A stretch of 64,000 nt of DNA, from contig NZ_NFHL01000007.1 in assembly GCF_002161355.1 (NCBI RefSeq), positions 1 to 64,000 on the forward strand, in the 5' to 3' direction. Position 1 is the first letter of the stretch, and each line of letters starts with the position of its first letter. Of this stretch, positions 43,593 to 52,313 are shown in pieces. The notes under the pieces were generated by a model. That model saw only the letters and a program-made list of their open reading frames with translations, had not been told where the DNA came from and ran no database searches. The DNA is from Lachnoclostridium sp. An76. Its GTDB lineage: Bacteria > Bacillota > Clostridia > Lachnospirales > Lachnospiraceae. A program made the translations under genes and the position numbers.

Positions 43593-44834
43593 ATGTGCCA
43601 GATGACACCCATTATCTTTCATATTGATGTGAATTCGGCTTATCTGAGCTGGACAGCAGTGGAACAGTTAAAGAACGGCTCCGCAGTGGATCTGCGCGAG
43701 ATACCGGCCATCATCGGCGGGGACCAGAAGTCCCGCCACGGCGTGGTGCTCGCCAAATCCCCTGCGGCGAAACAGTATGGCATCCGCACGGGGGAACCTG
43801 TTGCGAATGCCTTTCGTAAGTGCCCGGATCTTGTGATGTATCCCCCGGACCATAAGATGTACCGGGAGAAGAGCAGGCTCCTGATGGAATATCTCCGGAC
43901 ATTTACGAAAGAGATCGAACAGGTCAGCGTGGATGAGTGCTATATGGATTTTACATCCATCGCGGGCCGGTACCATTCTCCAGTGGACGGGGCGCTGGAG
44001 ATCAAGGACGGCATAAAAGAGAGATTCGGATTCACCGTAAATATCGGGATCTCCACGAACAAGCTCCTTGCGAAGATGGCTTCGGATTTCCGGAAGCCGG
44101 ACCGGATCCACACTCTTTTTCCCGAGGAGATCCGGGTGAAGATGTGGCCTCTGCCCATCGGAGAACTTTACATGGCAGGCAAGTCCAGCGTGGAGACATT
44201 GAAAAAGCTGGAGATCAATACGATCGGGGATCTGGCGCAGGCAGACCCGGAGCTGATCGCCCTCCATCTGAAGAGCCATGGGAAAATGCTCTGGGAGTTC
44301 GCGAACGGCAGAGGGCGGGATGTGGTCCAGGCGGAGCCGGAAGAGGCGAAGGGGATCGGGAATTCCACGACCCTCAGAGCGGATGCGGAGACAGAGGAAG
44401 AGGTTTACGCTGTGTTTGGGGAGCTGGCGCAGAGCGTGGGGAGGCGGCTGAAAAAGGCCGGGAAGAAGGCGGGCATGGTGAGTATGGAGATCAAGTACCA
44501 TGACTTTCGGACGATCTCCCACCAGATGCAGCTGGAAAAGCCGTCCAACGATCCGGAGCTGCTGAAGGACACTGCGTACAGCCTGTTCCTCGAGGTGTGG
44601 AGCGGAGAACCGGTGCGTCTGCTCGGCATACGGACGTCGAAACTGGCGGATGAGTCGGAGCCGGAACAGCTTTCGATCTTTGATATCGAGATGCCGCCGG
44701 AACCGGATGAGAAACATAAACGTCTGAAAAAGGCCATAGACGAGCTGAACGCCCGGTTCGGCGAAGGGGCGGTCGTGAAAGCGAGCCTGATGAAAAAGGG
44801 CGGGGGCGGACGGAAAAGAGACGGAGAGGCGTGA
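43593..44834 (+). CDS. dinB: DNA polymerase IV (Y family)
   Basis: A translesion polymerase of 413 residues from ATG 43593; ATG 43602 is equally possible. The catalytic Asp sits in FHIDVNSAYLSW near residue 12, and the Asp-Glu pair in SVDECYMDF near 112-115. NIGISTNKLLAKMASDFRKP is the palm/thumb segment. Little-finger domain features (GNSTTLRADAETEEEVYAVF, RLLGIRTSKLAD) are present. The C-terminus is QLSIFDIEMPPEP followed by a basic tail rather than a clear beta-clamp peptide, though QLSIF fits one. It sits 20 bases after clpB, probably co-transcribed. Confidence 0.92.
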   Translation: MCQMTPIIFHIDVNSAYLSWTAVEQLKNGSAVDLREIPAIIGGDQKSRHGVVLAKSPAAKQYGIRTGEPVANAFRKCPDLVMYPPDHKMYREKSRLLMEYLRTFTKEIEQVSVDECYMDFTSIAGRYHSPVDGALEIKDGIKERFGFTVNIGISTNKLLAKMASDFRKPDRIHTLFPEEIRVKMWPLPIGELYMAGKSSVETLKKLEINTIGDLAQADPELIALHLKSHGKMLWEFANGRGRDVVQAEPEEAKGIGNSTTLRADAETEEEVYAVFGELAQSVGRRLKKAGKKAGMVSMEIKYHDFRTISHQMQLEKPSNDPELLKDTAYSLFLEVWSGEPVRLLGIRTSKLADESEPEQLSIFDIEMPPEPDEKHKRLKKAIDELNARFGEGAVVKASLMKKGGGGRKRDGEA

Positions 44835-44858
44835 TAATATAAGGAAGGGGATGCGCGG

Positions 44859-45872
44859 ATGAAGGAGAAAAATTATAATCTGGAACTGATCCGGCTGATA
44901 TCCTTTATCCTGGTGATCGTGATCCATGTGACGAATTATTTCTGCCGGGATTACGGGGAGATCACCCAGGGGGAATACGTATTCTCTCTTGCCCTGGATA
45001 CGGCGGCAAGAGTCAGTGTCCCATGCTTTTTCATGATCTCCGGGGCACTCCTGCTGGGACGGCAGGAACCACTGAGGAAACATGTGCGCAGGCTGGCGCG
45101 GTTTCTGATCGTGCTTGCAGTGTGGAGCGCTGTGTATTACCTGTGGAACCGCTTTTATATGGGGACGCCGTACGAATTAAGGGATATACTCACTGAGCCC
45201 ACGGAAGCCCATCTGTGGTATCTTTATGCTATGATCCCGATCTATCTGACGCTGCCATTTTTTCAGGTGCTCTGCAGGGGGATGAGCATGAAGCTGGAGA
45301 AGGCGTTCCTCGCCGTGACGACAGCGGCTGTGGTGCTGAATTATCTTTTAAGGCTCGCGGGGCAGGAACTGTATTATGATATCCCTCTGGTCGGCGACCG
45401 GATCTATGCCTATTATCTGTATGTGGGGTATTATCTGTACAAATACAGACGGCATACGCCTCTGGGACAGCGCCCGGTGCTGGTCCTCTGTCTGCTGAGC
45501 ACGGCTGCTACATTCGGGATCACCCTGGGAGTGACTGTGGAGCAGGGAGAGCACTATGAGGGTGCGCTTACTTATGAGAGTATTTTTGTTGTTGTAGCGG
45601 CGGTCACGTTTTTCCTGTTCATGCTGCGGCTGGGGAATGCCCATATCCGTTTCGGGGAGAGGGCGAAGAAAGTGATCAGCCTGTTCTGTGGCTGTTCCTT
45701 CGGGATCTATCTGATCCATATCCTGTTTCTTGACAATTATAAAAAATATATGGAAGCGGCGGATCTGACCGCATGGGCGGCGGTGCCGGTGCTGACGGCG
45801 GGGATCACGCTTGTGTCTTTTGTCTGCGTGTGGGTGATCCGGCGGTTTAAGATCGGGCGGAAGATCACCTGA
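44859..45872 (+). CDS. Acyltransferase 3 family membrane protein
   Basis: A 337-residue integral-membrane O-acyltransferase with about ten hydrophobic segments and no extracellular SGNH domain. The N-terminus has the conserved LIRLISFILVIVIHVTNYF including the catalytic His, with FFMISGALLLG and HLWYLYAMIPIYLTLP later. Members acetylate peptidoglycan, lipopolysaccharide or exported polysaccharide. The substrate here is not readable. RBS AAGGAAGGGG precedes ATG 44859. It starts a run of envelope-type genes (DedA, GT4, DUF374). Confidence 0.85.
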   Translation: MKEKNYNLELIRLISFILVIVIHVTNYFCRDYGEITQGEYVFSLALDTAARVSVPCFFMISGALLLGRQEPLRKHVRRLARFLIVLAVWSAVYYLWNRFYMGTPYELRDILTEPTEAHLWYLYAMIPIYLTLPFFQVLCRGMSMKLEKAFLAVTTAAVVLNYLLRLAGQELYYDIPLVGDRIYAYYLYVGYYLYKYRRHTPLGQRPVLVLCLLSTAATFGITLGVTVEQGEHYEGALTYESIFVVVAAVTFFLFMLRLGNAHIRFGERAKKVISLFCGCSFGIYLIHILFLDNYKKYMEAADLTAWAAVPVLTAGITLVSFVCVWVIRRFKIGRKIT

Positions 45873-45968
45873 AATCTTTACAATCTTTAGAAAATCTTTC
45901 GATTCTCACAACAGCCTCCTTAAGATTTACAGTTTATCCTGTAAACAGTGAAAGGGGGCTGTATTTTT

Positions 45969-46478
45969 ATGTCAATCCAAGAGCTTACCAACTATTTTCT
46001 TCAATATGGAGCTTTTTTTATCTATCTTATCGTACTGTTAGAATATCTGAACCTTCCGGGATTCCCGGCGGGGGTGATCATGCCGCTGGCCGGGCTCTGG
46101 GCGGCGCGAGGAGAGATCAGCTTCCCGGTCGTGATGCTGCTGACCGTAGCAGCGGGTCTGACAGGGAGCTGGGCACTGTACCTTCTGGGAAGATACGGCG
46201 GGGGCAAGGTGCTGGGCTTCTATTTTAAGAAATTTCCAAAGCATCAGCCCGTGATCGAGGAGAAGATGGAATTTTTGCGCAGAAAAGGCTGCGTAGGAGT
46301 ATTTGTGAGCAAGCTGCTCCCTATGGTAAGGACGCTGATCTCCATTCCCGCAGGGATGGTGAAAATGAATTTTACAAAATATACGCTCAGCTCACTGGGA
46401 GGGGTATTCCTCTGGAACCTGGCTTTTGTCGGGGCGGGGTATTTTTTCGGTGACGCGGCGGTCGGATTTTTTGCATAG
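45969..46478 (+). CDS. DedA family membrane protein
   Basis: A 169-residue SNARE-associated/DedA protein from ATG 45969 after AAAGGGGG. Family members scramble phospholipids or undecaprenyl phosphate across the membrane. LPGFPAGVIMPLAGLWAARG is the conserved N-terminal re-entrant segment, GLTGSWALYLLGRYGG follows, and VFVSKLLPMVRTLISIPAGM holds the conserved Arg/Pro and AG positions. At 169 residues it is shorter than the ~200 typical and ends soon after the last helix. A hairpin TTTACAGTTTATCCTGTAAA precedes it. Confidence 0.87.
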   Translation: MSIQELTNYFLQYGAFFIYLIVLLEYLNLPGFPAGVIMPLAGLWAARGEISFPVVMLLTVAAGLTGSWALYLLGRYGGGKVLGFYFKKFPKHQPVIEEKMEFLRRKGCVGVFVSKLLPMVRTLISIPAGMVKMNFTKYTLSSLGGVFLWNLAFVGAGYFFGDAAVGFFA

Positions 46479-46504
46479 ACGGGATGGAAAAGGAGGCGGA
46501 TGAC

Positions 46505-47788
46505 ATGCGGATCGCAATGCTGACAAATAATTACAGGCCTTTTGTGGGCGGTGTGCCGATCTCTGTGGAGAGACAGGCTCAGGAGCTGGTCAGGCTCGGA
46601 CATGACGTAACGGTTTTTGCCCCTCATTACGGGGATACAAAAGAGGAGAGAGAAGCTGTCCGTAGGGAGGATGAGGCGGCTTTGGAGAATGTCGTCCGAT
46701 ATCGGGCGCGGAGAAAGAAAATGGACAACGGCATGGTGTACCCGGCGGTATTCCCGGCGGAGATCACGAGGGCATTTGAGAATGAGAGATTTGACTGTAT
46801 CCATGTGCACCATCCGATGTTTGTCGGGCCGCTGGGGGTAAAGCTGGGGAAGCGTTATGGGATCCCTGTCATCTTTACCTGCCATACACGCTATGAAGAT
46901 TATCTCCATTATATCCCTGCTTTCCGGGTGGACGGGAAGAGTTCTGCGGTGAAGAAGCGGGCAGTGGAGTGGATCCGGACGAAAGTGATCCCATCTTATA
47001 TCAGATGGTTTGCAGACCAGTGCGACCTGGTACTGGCTCCGTCGGCAGGAATGCAGCGGGTGCTGCGCGGATACGGGATGAAAAGCAGGTCAGCAGTGTT
47101 CCCGACAGGGCTGGAGGAGCGCTTTTTCCGGACTTCTCCCGAACGCGCGATGCGGATCCGGAAGGAGTGGGGACGCGGAAAGAAGCATCTTCTGGTCACA
47201 GTGTCCCGCCTGGAGAGGGAGAAAAATTACGGCTTCCTGCTCAGGGGGATCGCGGGACTCCGGGATAGGATAGGGGATGATTTCCATGTGCTGATCCTTG
47301 GGGACGGCAGCCAGAAGGCAGAGTTAAAGGTGCGGGCGTCGATCCTGGGGATCCAGGATATGGTCACATTTGTTGGAAATGTCCCAAATGATCAGGTCAG
47401 GGATTACCTGGAGGCAGCGGATCTTTTTCTCTTTGCCTCTACATCGGAGACCCAGGGGATCGTCCTGGCAGAGGCGATGGCAGCAGGCGCGCCGGTCGTG
47501 GCTGTGCGGGCAGTGGGGACAGATGATATCATAGAAAACGGAGTGAACGGATTCCTCACGGAAGAGTCGGAGGAGGAGTGGGCAGGCTGCGCGGCGGAGA
47601 TCCTTTCCTGCGGAAACCTGGAAAAGATGAGAGAGGCTGCGCGGCTGTCTGCCGAAAATTACCGGGCTTCAAAGCTTGCCATCTATGAAGAGATGCTCTA
47701 CAATCAATGTATCTGCGAAAAAAGAGCGGAGGTGTCTTATGGGTCAGAAGAAGATCATGCAGAACATTCTGCAGTGGCTGTTCACTAA
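46505..47788 (+). CDS. Glycosyltransferase family 4
   Basis: A 427-residue GT-B glycosyltransferase. ATG 46505 lies 8 bases after AGGAGG; an upstream in-frame ATG is less well placed. RIAMLTNNYRPFVGGVPISV is the N-terminal GT4 segment. VHVHHPMFVGPLGVKLGKRY and FTCHTRYEDYLHY follow, and the C-terminal donor site is FASTSETQGIVLAEAMAAG with the EX7E pair near residue 317. Relatives are diacylglycerol glucosyltransferases (1,2-diacylglycerol 3-glucosyltransferase type), which fits the neighbouring lipid-type genes, but the assignment is by resemblance. Confidence 0.87.
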   Translation: MRIAMLTNNYRPFVGGVPISVERQAQELVRLGHDVTVFAPHYGDTKEEREAVRREDEAALENVVRYRARRKKMDNGMVYPAVFPAEITRAFENERFDCIHVHHPMFVGPLGVKLGKRYGIPVIFTCHTRYEDYLHYIPAFRVDGKSSAVKKRAVEWIRTKVIPSYIRWFADQCDLVLAPSAGMQRVLRGYGMKSRSAVFPTGLEERFFRTSPERAMRIRKEWGRGKKHLLVTVSRLEREKNYGFLLRGIAGLRDRIGDDFHVLILGDGSQKAELKVRASILGIQDMVTFVGNVPNDQVRDYLEAADLFLFASTSETQGIVLAEAMAAGAPVVAVRAVGTDDIIENGVNGFLTEESEEEWAGCAAEILSCGNLEKMREAARLSAENYRASKLAIYEEMLYNQCICEKRAEVSYGSEEDHAEHSAVAVH

Positions 47789-48371
47789 ATATCTGGAGCT
47801 GATCGACCGCACAGTGCAGATCGAGTGGCACGAGGAAAATACGTACGGCGACAGCCAGATATTCGGATTCTGGCACGAAGACAGCTTCTTCATGAACCTT
47901 GTGCTGGAGAAACTGTCGCGTAAGACGACACCAGTGGATGTGATCGTGACCGCGGATGCCAGAGGAAACTATATAGAGCATATGATAAAGAAATGCGGGG
48001 GAAGCGCCCTGAGAGTGCCCGATGGCTACCGCGCATTCGCAGCGCTGAAAAAGATCGTGCAGGACTCTTACGAGAGTACCCACTCCATCGCTGTGGCTTT
48101 GGACGGCCCGCTGGGACCGAGACATGAGCCGAAGAAACTGGCGTTTTACTTATCCGAACACGCGGAAGAAGAATTCGTAGGGATCAGCCTGTCGTATTCA
48201 TCCTGCATCCGCCTGACACGCAGATGGGATAAATACGTGATCCCGCTGCCATTTACCAGGGTGTCGGTGGCAGTGAAAAATTATGGGGTGGTGTTAAAAA
48301 GTGCAATACCGGAATTGCCGGTGGATGCTCAATTTGTGCAAGGGGTCAGACCCCTTTTAAGAGGGGTCTGA
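47739..48371 (+). CDS. DUF374 lysophospholipid-acyltransferase-like protein
   Basis: The start ATG 47739 follows GGAGGTG and lies inside the 3' end of the glycosyltransferase gene (50-base overlap). The 210-residue protein has the DUF374 pattern: GFWHEDSFFMNLVLEKL near residue 40, TADARGNYIEHMIKKCGG, and VALDGPLGPRHEPKKLAFYL with the DGPxGP motif near 120. The family is distantly related to LpxL/PlsC acyltransferases. The last ten residues (QGVRPLLRGV) and the stop codon are encoded by the GGGGTCAGACCCC palindrome at 48342-48375, so the original C-terminus was probably changed by insertion of that repeat. Confidence 0.83.
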   Translation: MGQKKIMQNILQWLFTKYLELIDRTVQIEWHEENTYGDSQIFGFWHEDSFFMNLVLEKLSRKTTPVDVIVTADARGNYIEHMIKKCGGSALRVPDGYRAFAALKKIVQDSYESTHSIAVALDGPLGPRHEPKKLAFYLSEHAEEEFVGISLSYSSCIRLTRRWDKYVIPLPFTRVSVAVKNYGVVLKSAIPELPVDAQFVQGVRPLLRGV

Positions 48372-48392
48372 CCCCAATGGGCAGAATTATCA
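48342..48392. repeat. GGGGTCAGACCCC palindromic repeat, copy 2
   Basis: GGGGTCAGACCCC (48342-48354), TTTTAAGA, GGGGTCTGACCCC (48363-48375), then CAATGGGCAGAATTATCA. The core is identical to copy 1 at 19561. It overlaps the end of the DUF374 gene and lies 43 bases before the response-regulator ATG, so it may also separate the two transcripts. Confidence 0.85.
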
Positions 48393-48417
48393 CACAAAAG
48401 GAGATATTGTATACATT

Positions 48418-49116
48418 ATGGAAACAAATCACATTCTGATCGTTGAGGATGACAAGGAAATACGGGAAGGCGTCCAGATCTATCTTCAGAGCCAGGGCTA
48501 CAAGGTCTTTCAGGCTGCGGACGGCATTGAGGGGCTGGAGATCATTGAGAAGGAGGAGATCCACCTGGCGATCGTGGATATTATGATGCCGCGGATGGAC
48601 GGGATCCGGATGACGATGAAGCTGAGGGAGAAATATGACTTTCCGGTGATCATGCTTTCTGCGAAGTCGGAGGAAGTGGATAAGATCACGGGATTGAATA
48701 TCGGGGCGGATGATTATGTGACGAAGCCGTTTACGCCCATGGAGCTGATGGCGAGGGTGAATTCGCAGCTCCGCCGCTACCGGAAGTTCCTGGAGAAGCT
48801 GGCTCCGAAGGAGAATGTCCATGTGATCGGCGGGCTGGAGATCAACGAGGAGGCAGTGGAAGTGACCATGGACGGAAACCCGGTGAAGCTGACGCCGATT
48901 GAATATAAGATCCTGCTCCTTCTGGCGAAAAATCCGGGGCGGGTATTCTCAGCGGAAGAAATCTATGAGAGAGTGTGGCAGGAGAAAGCGATCAATACGG
49001 ATACGATCATGGTCCATGTAAGGAATATCAGAGAGAAGATTGAGATCGATCCGAAGAATCCGAAATATTTAAAGGTGGTGTGGGGCGTTGGATATAAGAT
49101 CGAAAAGCAGCCGTAA
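48418..49116 (+). CDS. OmpR/PhoB-type response regulator
   Basis: A 232-residue two-component response regulator. The receiver domain has VEDDKE, the phosphoacceptor D54 in AIVDIMMPRMDG, and MLSAKSEEVDKITGLNIGAD with the conserved Thr/Ser and DDYVTKPF Lys. The C-terminal winged helix is complete (LTPIEYKILLLLAKNPGRVF, AINTDTIMVHVRNIREKIE). It resembles VanR-type regulators and is followed by an overlapping sensor kinase. Targets are unknown. RBS AAAAGGAG is present. Confidence 0.94.
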   Translation: METNHILIVEDDKEIREGVQIYLQSQGYKVFQAADGIEGLEIIEKEEIHLAIVDIMMPRMDGIRMTMKLREKYDFPVIMLSAKSEEVDKITGLNIGADDYVTKPFTPMELMARVNSQLRRYRKFLEKLAPKENVHVIGGLEINEEAVEVTMDGNPVKLTPIEYKILLLLAKNPGRVFSAEEIYERVWQEKAINTDTIMVHVRNIREKIEIDPKNPKYLKVVWGVGYKIEKQP

Positions 49117-51328
49117 GGCGGGGATTATTGCTGTTGTGCTCCTTCTGGCTTTTTGTGCTCTGTCTATGCTGAGGAGCTATCCGGAGATGTCGGCTTTTCT
49201 GGAGAGCGAAGAGTCGGACGAAACGATGTATATGGAAGGACTCTATAGTATCGGCAACGATCTGGCGGAGGGAAATTATATTCTCTATAATGAGTACGCA
49301 AGAGAGACAGACCCGGGCCAGGTGCTGGATGAGTTCGGACAGAGGCCGTTTGATCTGGTGAGAAAATATATGGACTGCGCTGTATTTGCGGAAGAGGACG
49401 CAGGAGGAGATGCAGAGACAGCGGAAACCAGTGAGGGATCCGGTGAGCAGGACAGAGAACTGTCAGTCCTCACGGAAAATCTGGCGGAAGACACTCAGGA
49501 ACTGCTGACTGCTCCGGAGACAGATCATTATGCATTCCGGGCGGAATACAGATTCTCAGGCGATGGGATGCTCTCCGGCGTTCAGGTGGACGGGACCGTG
49601 CTTTCCCCGGAGGATGCATATAATCTCGAGAACAACTACATCCGTGAGACGGAGATCGAGGAGGACAACTACGGGATATCGAGCATATCCGTACCGGCGG
49701 GTGTCACTGTGATCTATGGAATGACAAAAGAAAATCTTGACGCATATATAAAAGCCACGGATCCTATGTATCCGGATATATACAGTCTGAGCAGCAGCGG
49801 AGCATACAGGGATACTCTGGAGATGCTGGGCCTGCTGGTGATCGCCGCGGCGCTTCTTTTGCCTTTGGTCAGGAGACTGGATATCAGCGGCATGAAGATG
49901 TTTGCCGTGCCTTTCGAGATTCCTGTGCTGGTCCTGTTCCTCTGCTTTTGCTCGGATCTTTATTTCCTGCCCATGCAGGTCGTGTACGGCTCGCTGACCG
50001 GCAGCCTCCTGCCGACAGCGTCGACCGGCGGACTGGAACTCCCGGCAATGCTGCTTAATTTCTTTATGTGGATGCTGGTGTTCGGTGTTCTGTTCTGGGC
50101 AGTGACCTCGCTGAGAGCAATAGTGCGCATGAAGGGGGCGTATTGGCGGGAGCGGACGCTGACCTACAGGCTGATCTGCCGCATCAGGAACAGAGGTGAT
50201 GAATATGGCGGGACTATGACGAAGAAGGCGGGCGGAGCCTTCCGAAAAGTAAAATCATTTATTTCCAGGCAGTATGACGCCCTGCTGCATCTGGATTTCC
50301 AGGATAAGACGAACCGCACGATCCTGAAGGTCGTGGTCATCAACTTCCTTCTCCTATGCGTGGTGTGCGCGTTCTGGTATTACGGCATCTTCGCGCTGAT
50401 CGTGTATTCTGTGATCCTGTTCTTATTCCTGAGGAAATATACAAAAGACCTTCAGGAGAAATATAAGATGCTCTTAAAGTCCACAAACCAGCTGGCGGAC
50501 GGGCATCTGGATGTGCCCATCGAGGGCGACATCGGCCTGTTCAACCCGATCCAGGAAGAACTGAAGAAGATCCAGAAAGGCTTTAAAAAAGCCGTGGACG
50601 AAGAAGTAAAGAATGAGCGCATGAAGACCGAGCTTGTGACAAATGTATCCCATGACCTGAGGACACCGCTCACAGCGATCATCACGTACACGGATCTTCT
50701 CAAAAATGAGGAGGATGAGGACAAGAGAAAAGAATATATCGAAGTGCTGGAAAAGAAGTCGCTGAGACTGAAAGTGCTGATCGAGGATCTGTTTGAGATC
50801 AGCAAGGCTGCCAGCAGGAATATCGTCATGCACTATATGAAAGTGGATATCGTAAATCTCCTGAAAGAAGTGGGGCTTGAAAATGACGGAAAGATCCGGG
50901 ACGCGAACCTGGAGTTCCGCTGGAAGCTGCCGGAACAGAAGGTGGTCATGTACCTGGACAGCCAGAAGACTTACCGGATCTTTGAAAATCTCATCGTGAA
51001 TATCACAAAATACGCGATGCCCCACTCGCGGGTATATATCGAGATGAAGGATCAGGAAAATTCCGTGCATATCTCTATGAAAAATGTGTCGGCAGCGGAG
51101 CTGGATTTTGATGTTGACGAGATCACGGACCGTTTTGTCCGCGGGGATTCGTCGAGAAATACCGAAGGATCCGGGCTGGGCCTTGCTATTGCCAAGAGTT
51201 TTGTGGAGCTCCAGCACGGGACGCTGAAGATCTCTACAGAGGCGGACCTGTTCAAGGCAGATATCGTGCTCCCCAAAATGGATATGCCGGAGGAAGAAAT
51301 GACCGAACACAACAGCAGTATTTTATGA
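49088..51328 (+). CDS. Sensor histidine kinase
   Basis: A 746-residue membrane kinase beginning at TTG 49088, overlapping the regulator by 29 bases. A first helix (AGIIAVVLLLAFCALSMLRS) precedes a ~220-residue extracellular region rich in Glu/Asp. Several further helices follow near residues 240-450. The DHp H-box is TNVSHDLRTPLTAIITYTDL near 517-536, with LEKKSLRLKVLIEDLFEISK downstream. The ATP-binding domain has NLIVNITKYAMP (N box) and GSGLGLAIAKSFVELQHG (G2). The unusually long extracellular and multi-helix input module suggests an envelope signal, perhaps cell-wall stress by similarity to VanS-type kinases. Confidence 0.92.
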   Translation: MDIRSKSSRKAGIIAVVLLLAFCALSMLRSYPEMSAFLESEESDETMYMEGLYSIGNDLAEGNYILYNEYARETDPGQVLDEFGQRPFDLVRKYMDCAVFAEEDAGGDAETAETSEGSGEQDRELSVLTENLAEDTQELLTAPETDHYAFRAEYRFSGDGMLSGVQVDGTVLSPEDAYNLENNYIRETEIEEDNYGISSISVPAGVTVIYGMTKENLDAYIKATDPMYPDIYSLSSSGAYRDTLEMLGLLVIAAALLLPLVRRLDISGMKMFAVPFEIPVLVLFLCFCSDLYFLPMQVVYGSLTGSLLPTASTGGLELPAMLLNFFMWMLVFGVLFWAVTSLRAIVRMKGAYWRERTLTYRLICRIRNRGDEYGGTMTKKAGGAFRKVKSFISRQYDALLHLDFQDKTNRTILKVVVINFLLLCVVCAFWYYGIFALIVYSVILFLFLRKYTKDLQEKYKMLLKSTNQLADGHLDVPIEGDIGLFNPIQEELKKIQKGFKKAVDEEVKNERMKTELVTNVSHDLRTPLTAIITYTDLLKNEEDEDKRKEYIEVLEKKSLRLKVLIEDLFEISKAASRNIVMHYMKVDIVNLLKEVGLENDGKIRDANLEFRWKLPEQKVVMYLDSQKTYRIFENLIVNITKYAMPHSRVYIEMKDQENSVHISMKNVSAAELDFDVDEITDRFVRGDSSRNTEGSGLGLAIAKSFVELQHGTLKISTEADLFKADIVLPKMDMPEEEMTEHNSSIL

Positions 51329-51418
51329 TATGATGAGAACAGAGATCCGGCAGAGGAGGGCGGATGAAGAAAACGGAAAAACAGGTCAGAGCAGTAAGAA
51401 AAGAGAGGAGATCAGAAG

Positions 51419-52099
51419 ATGAGATATGAGATCAAAGGGGAAACACTACCGGTAGTGGTATGCTATCTGGAGGATGGGGAAGTGATGATCACAGAGCGCG
51501 GCTCCATGAGCTGGATGTCGCCGAATATGAAGATGGAGACAACGTCCAACGGAGGAGTGGGCAAGGCTCTGGGGAGGATGTTCGCGGGAGAGGCGATCTT
51601 CCAGAACCGGTATACAGCCACAGGCGGGAACGGGATGATCGCTTTCGCCTCCAGCTTCCCGGGGCAGATCCGTGCCTGGGATATCAGTCCGGGAAATGAC
51701 ATCATCGTACAGAAAACCGGATTCCTTGCAGCGGAGGAGAGCGTGGAGCTGTCCGTATTCTTCCGAAAAAAACTGGGTGCAGGACTGTTCGGCGGCGAGG
51801 GCTTCATCATGCAGAGACTGTCCGGGCAGGGCACTGCATTCGTAGAATTTGACGGACATGTGGTAGAGTACCAGCTCCAGCCCGGCCAGCAGATCATCGT
51901 GGATACGGGATATCTGGCCGCGATGGACGCGACCTGCAGCATGGATATCAAGACGGTACCGGGACTGAAAAATATGGTATTCGGCGGCGAGGGCGTATTC
52001 AATACCCTGATCACAGGGCCGGGGCGGGTGTGGCTCCAGACCATGCCGATCTCCGGGGTGGCAGGAGAGATCCTGAAATTCATGCCTGCTTCAAAATAG
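51419..52099 (+). CDS. TIGR00266/AIM24 family protein
   Basis: A 226-residue AIM24-type beta-sandwich protein of unknown function, related to mitochondrial Aim24 and found widely in bacteria. Visible segments are RYEIKGETLPVVVCYLEDGE and ITERGSMSWMSPNMKMETTS, a Gly-rich GGEGFIMQRLSGQGTAFVEF and QPGQQIIVDTGYLAAMDATC. RBS AGAGAGGAG precedes the ATG. The last eight codons including the TAG stop are the first unit of a 24-bp tandem repeat that continues downstream for four further units (52100-52195). Confidence 0.87.
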   Translation: MRYEIKGETLPVVVCYLEDGEVMITERGSMSWMSPNMKMETTSNGGVGKALGRMFAGEAIFQNRYTATGGNGMIAFASSFPGQIRAWDISPGNDIIVQKTGFLAAEESVELSVFFRKKLGAGLFGGEGFIMQRLSGQGTAFVEFDGHVVEYQLQPGQQIIVDTGYLAAMDATCSMDIKTVPGLKNMVFGGEGVFNTLITGPGRVWLQTMPISGVAGEILKFMPASK

Positions 52100-52195
52100 A
52101 AATTCATGCCTGAGTCAAAATAGAACTTCGTGTCTGCGTCAAAATAGTATTTCACGCCAGCGTCAAAATAGGACTTCATGCCTGCGTAAAATATC
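52076..52195 (+). repeat. 24-bp tandem repeat carrying in-frame stop codons
   Basis: Five units: 52076-52099, 52100-52123, 52124-52147, 52148-52171 and 52172-52195. The first unit is the end of the AIM24 coding region and reads KFMPASK-stop. The following units keep the same frame and read as near-copies of that heptapeptide plus TAG (KFMPESK, NFVSASK, YFTPASK; the last ends early). The repeat arose by duplication of the gene's own tail. Confidence 0.85.
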
Positions 52196-52228
52196 AGGAC
52201 AGAAATGCGGCGTGTACATCGGGAAACA

Positions 52229-52278
52229 CAAAAAAGAGAGGGGGCGGATCTGTGCGATCCGTCTTCCCTCTTTTTTCT
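52229..52278. terminator. Bidirectional terminator after the AIM24 gene and degV
   Basis: AAAAAAGAG...AGGG...CGGATC, loop TGTGC, GATCCG...CCCTCTTTTTT. A symmetric A-stem-T structure lies between convergent genes. Confidence 0.88.
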
Positions 52279-52313
52279 GAGCTCTGTATTTTTTGAGCTC
52301 TGTATTCTTGTTT

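Noticed and set aside
52076-52195. 24-bp tandem repeat as a CRISPR array
   Set aside because: Units are directly adjacent with no spacers and derive from the coding tail of the upstream gene; no cas genes are present.
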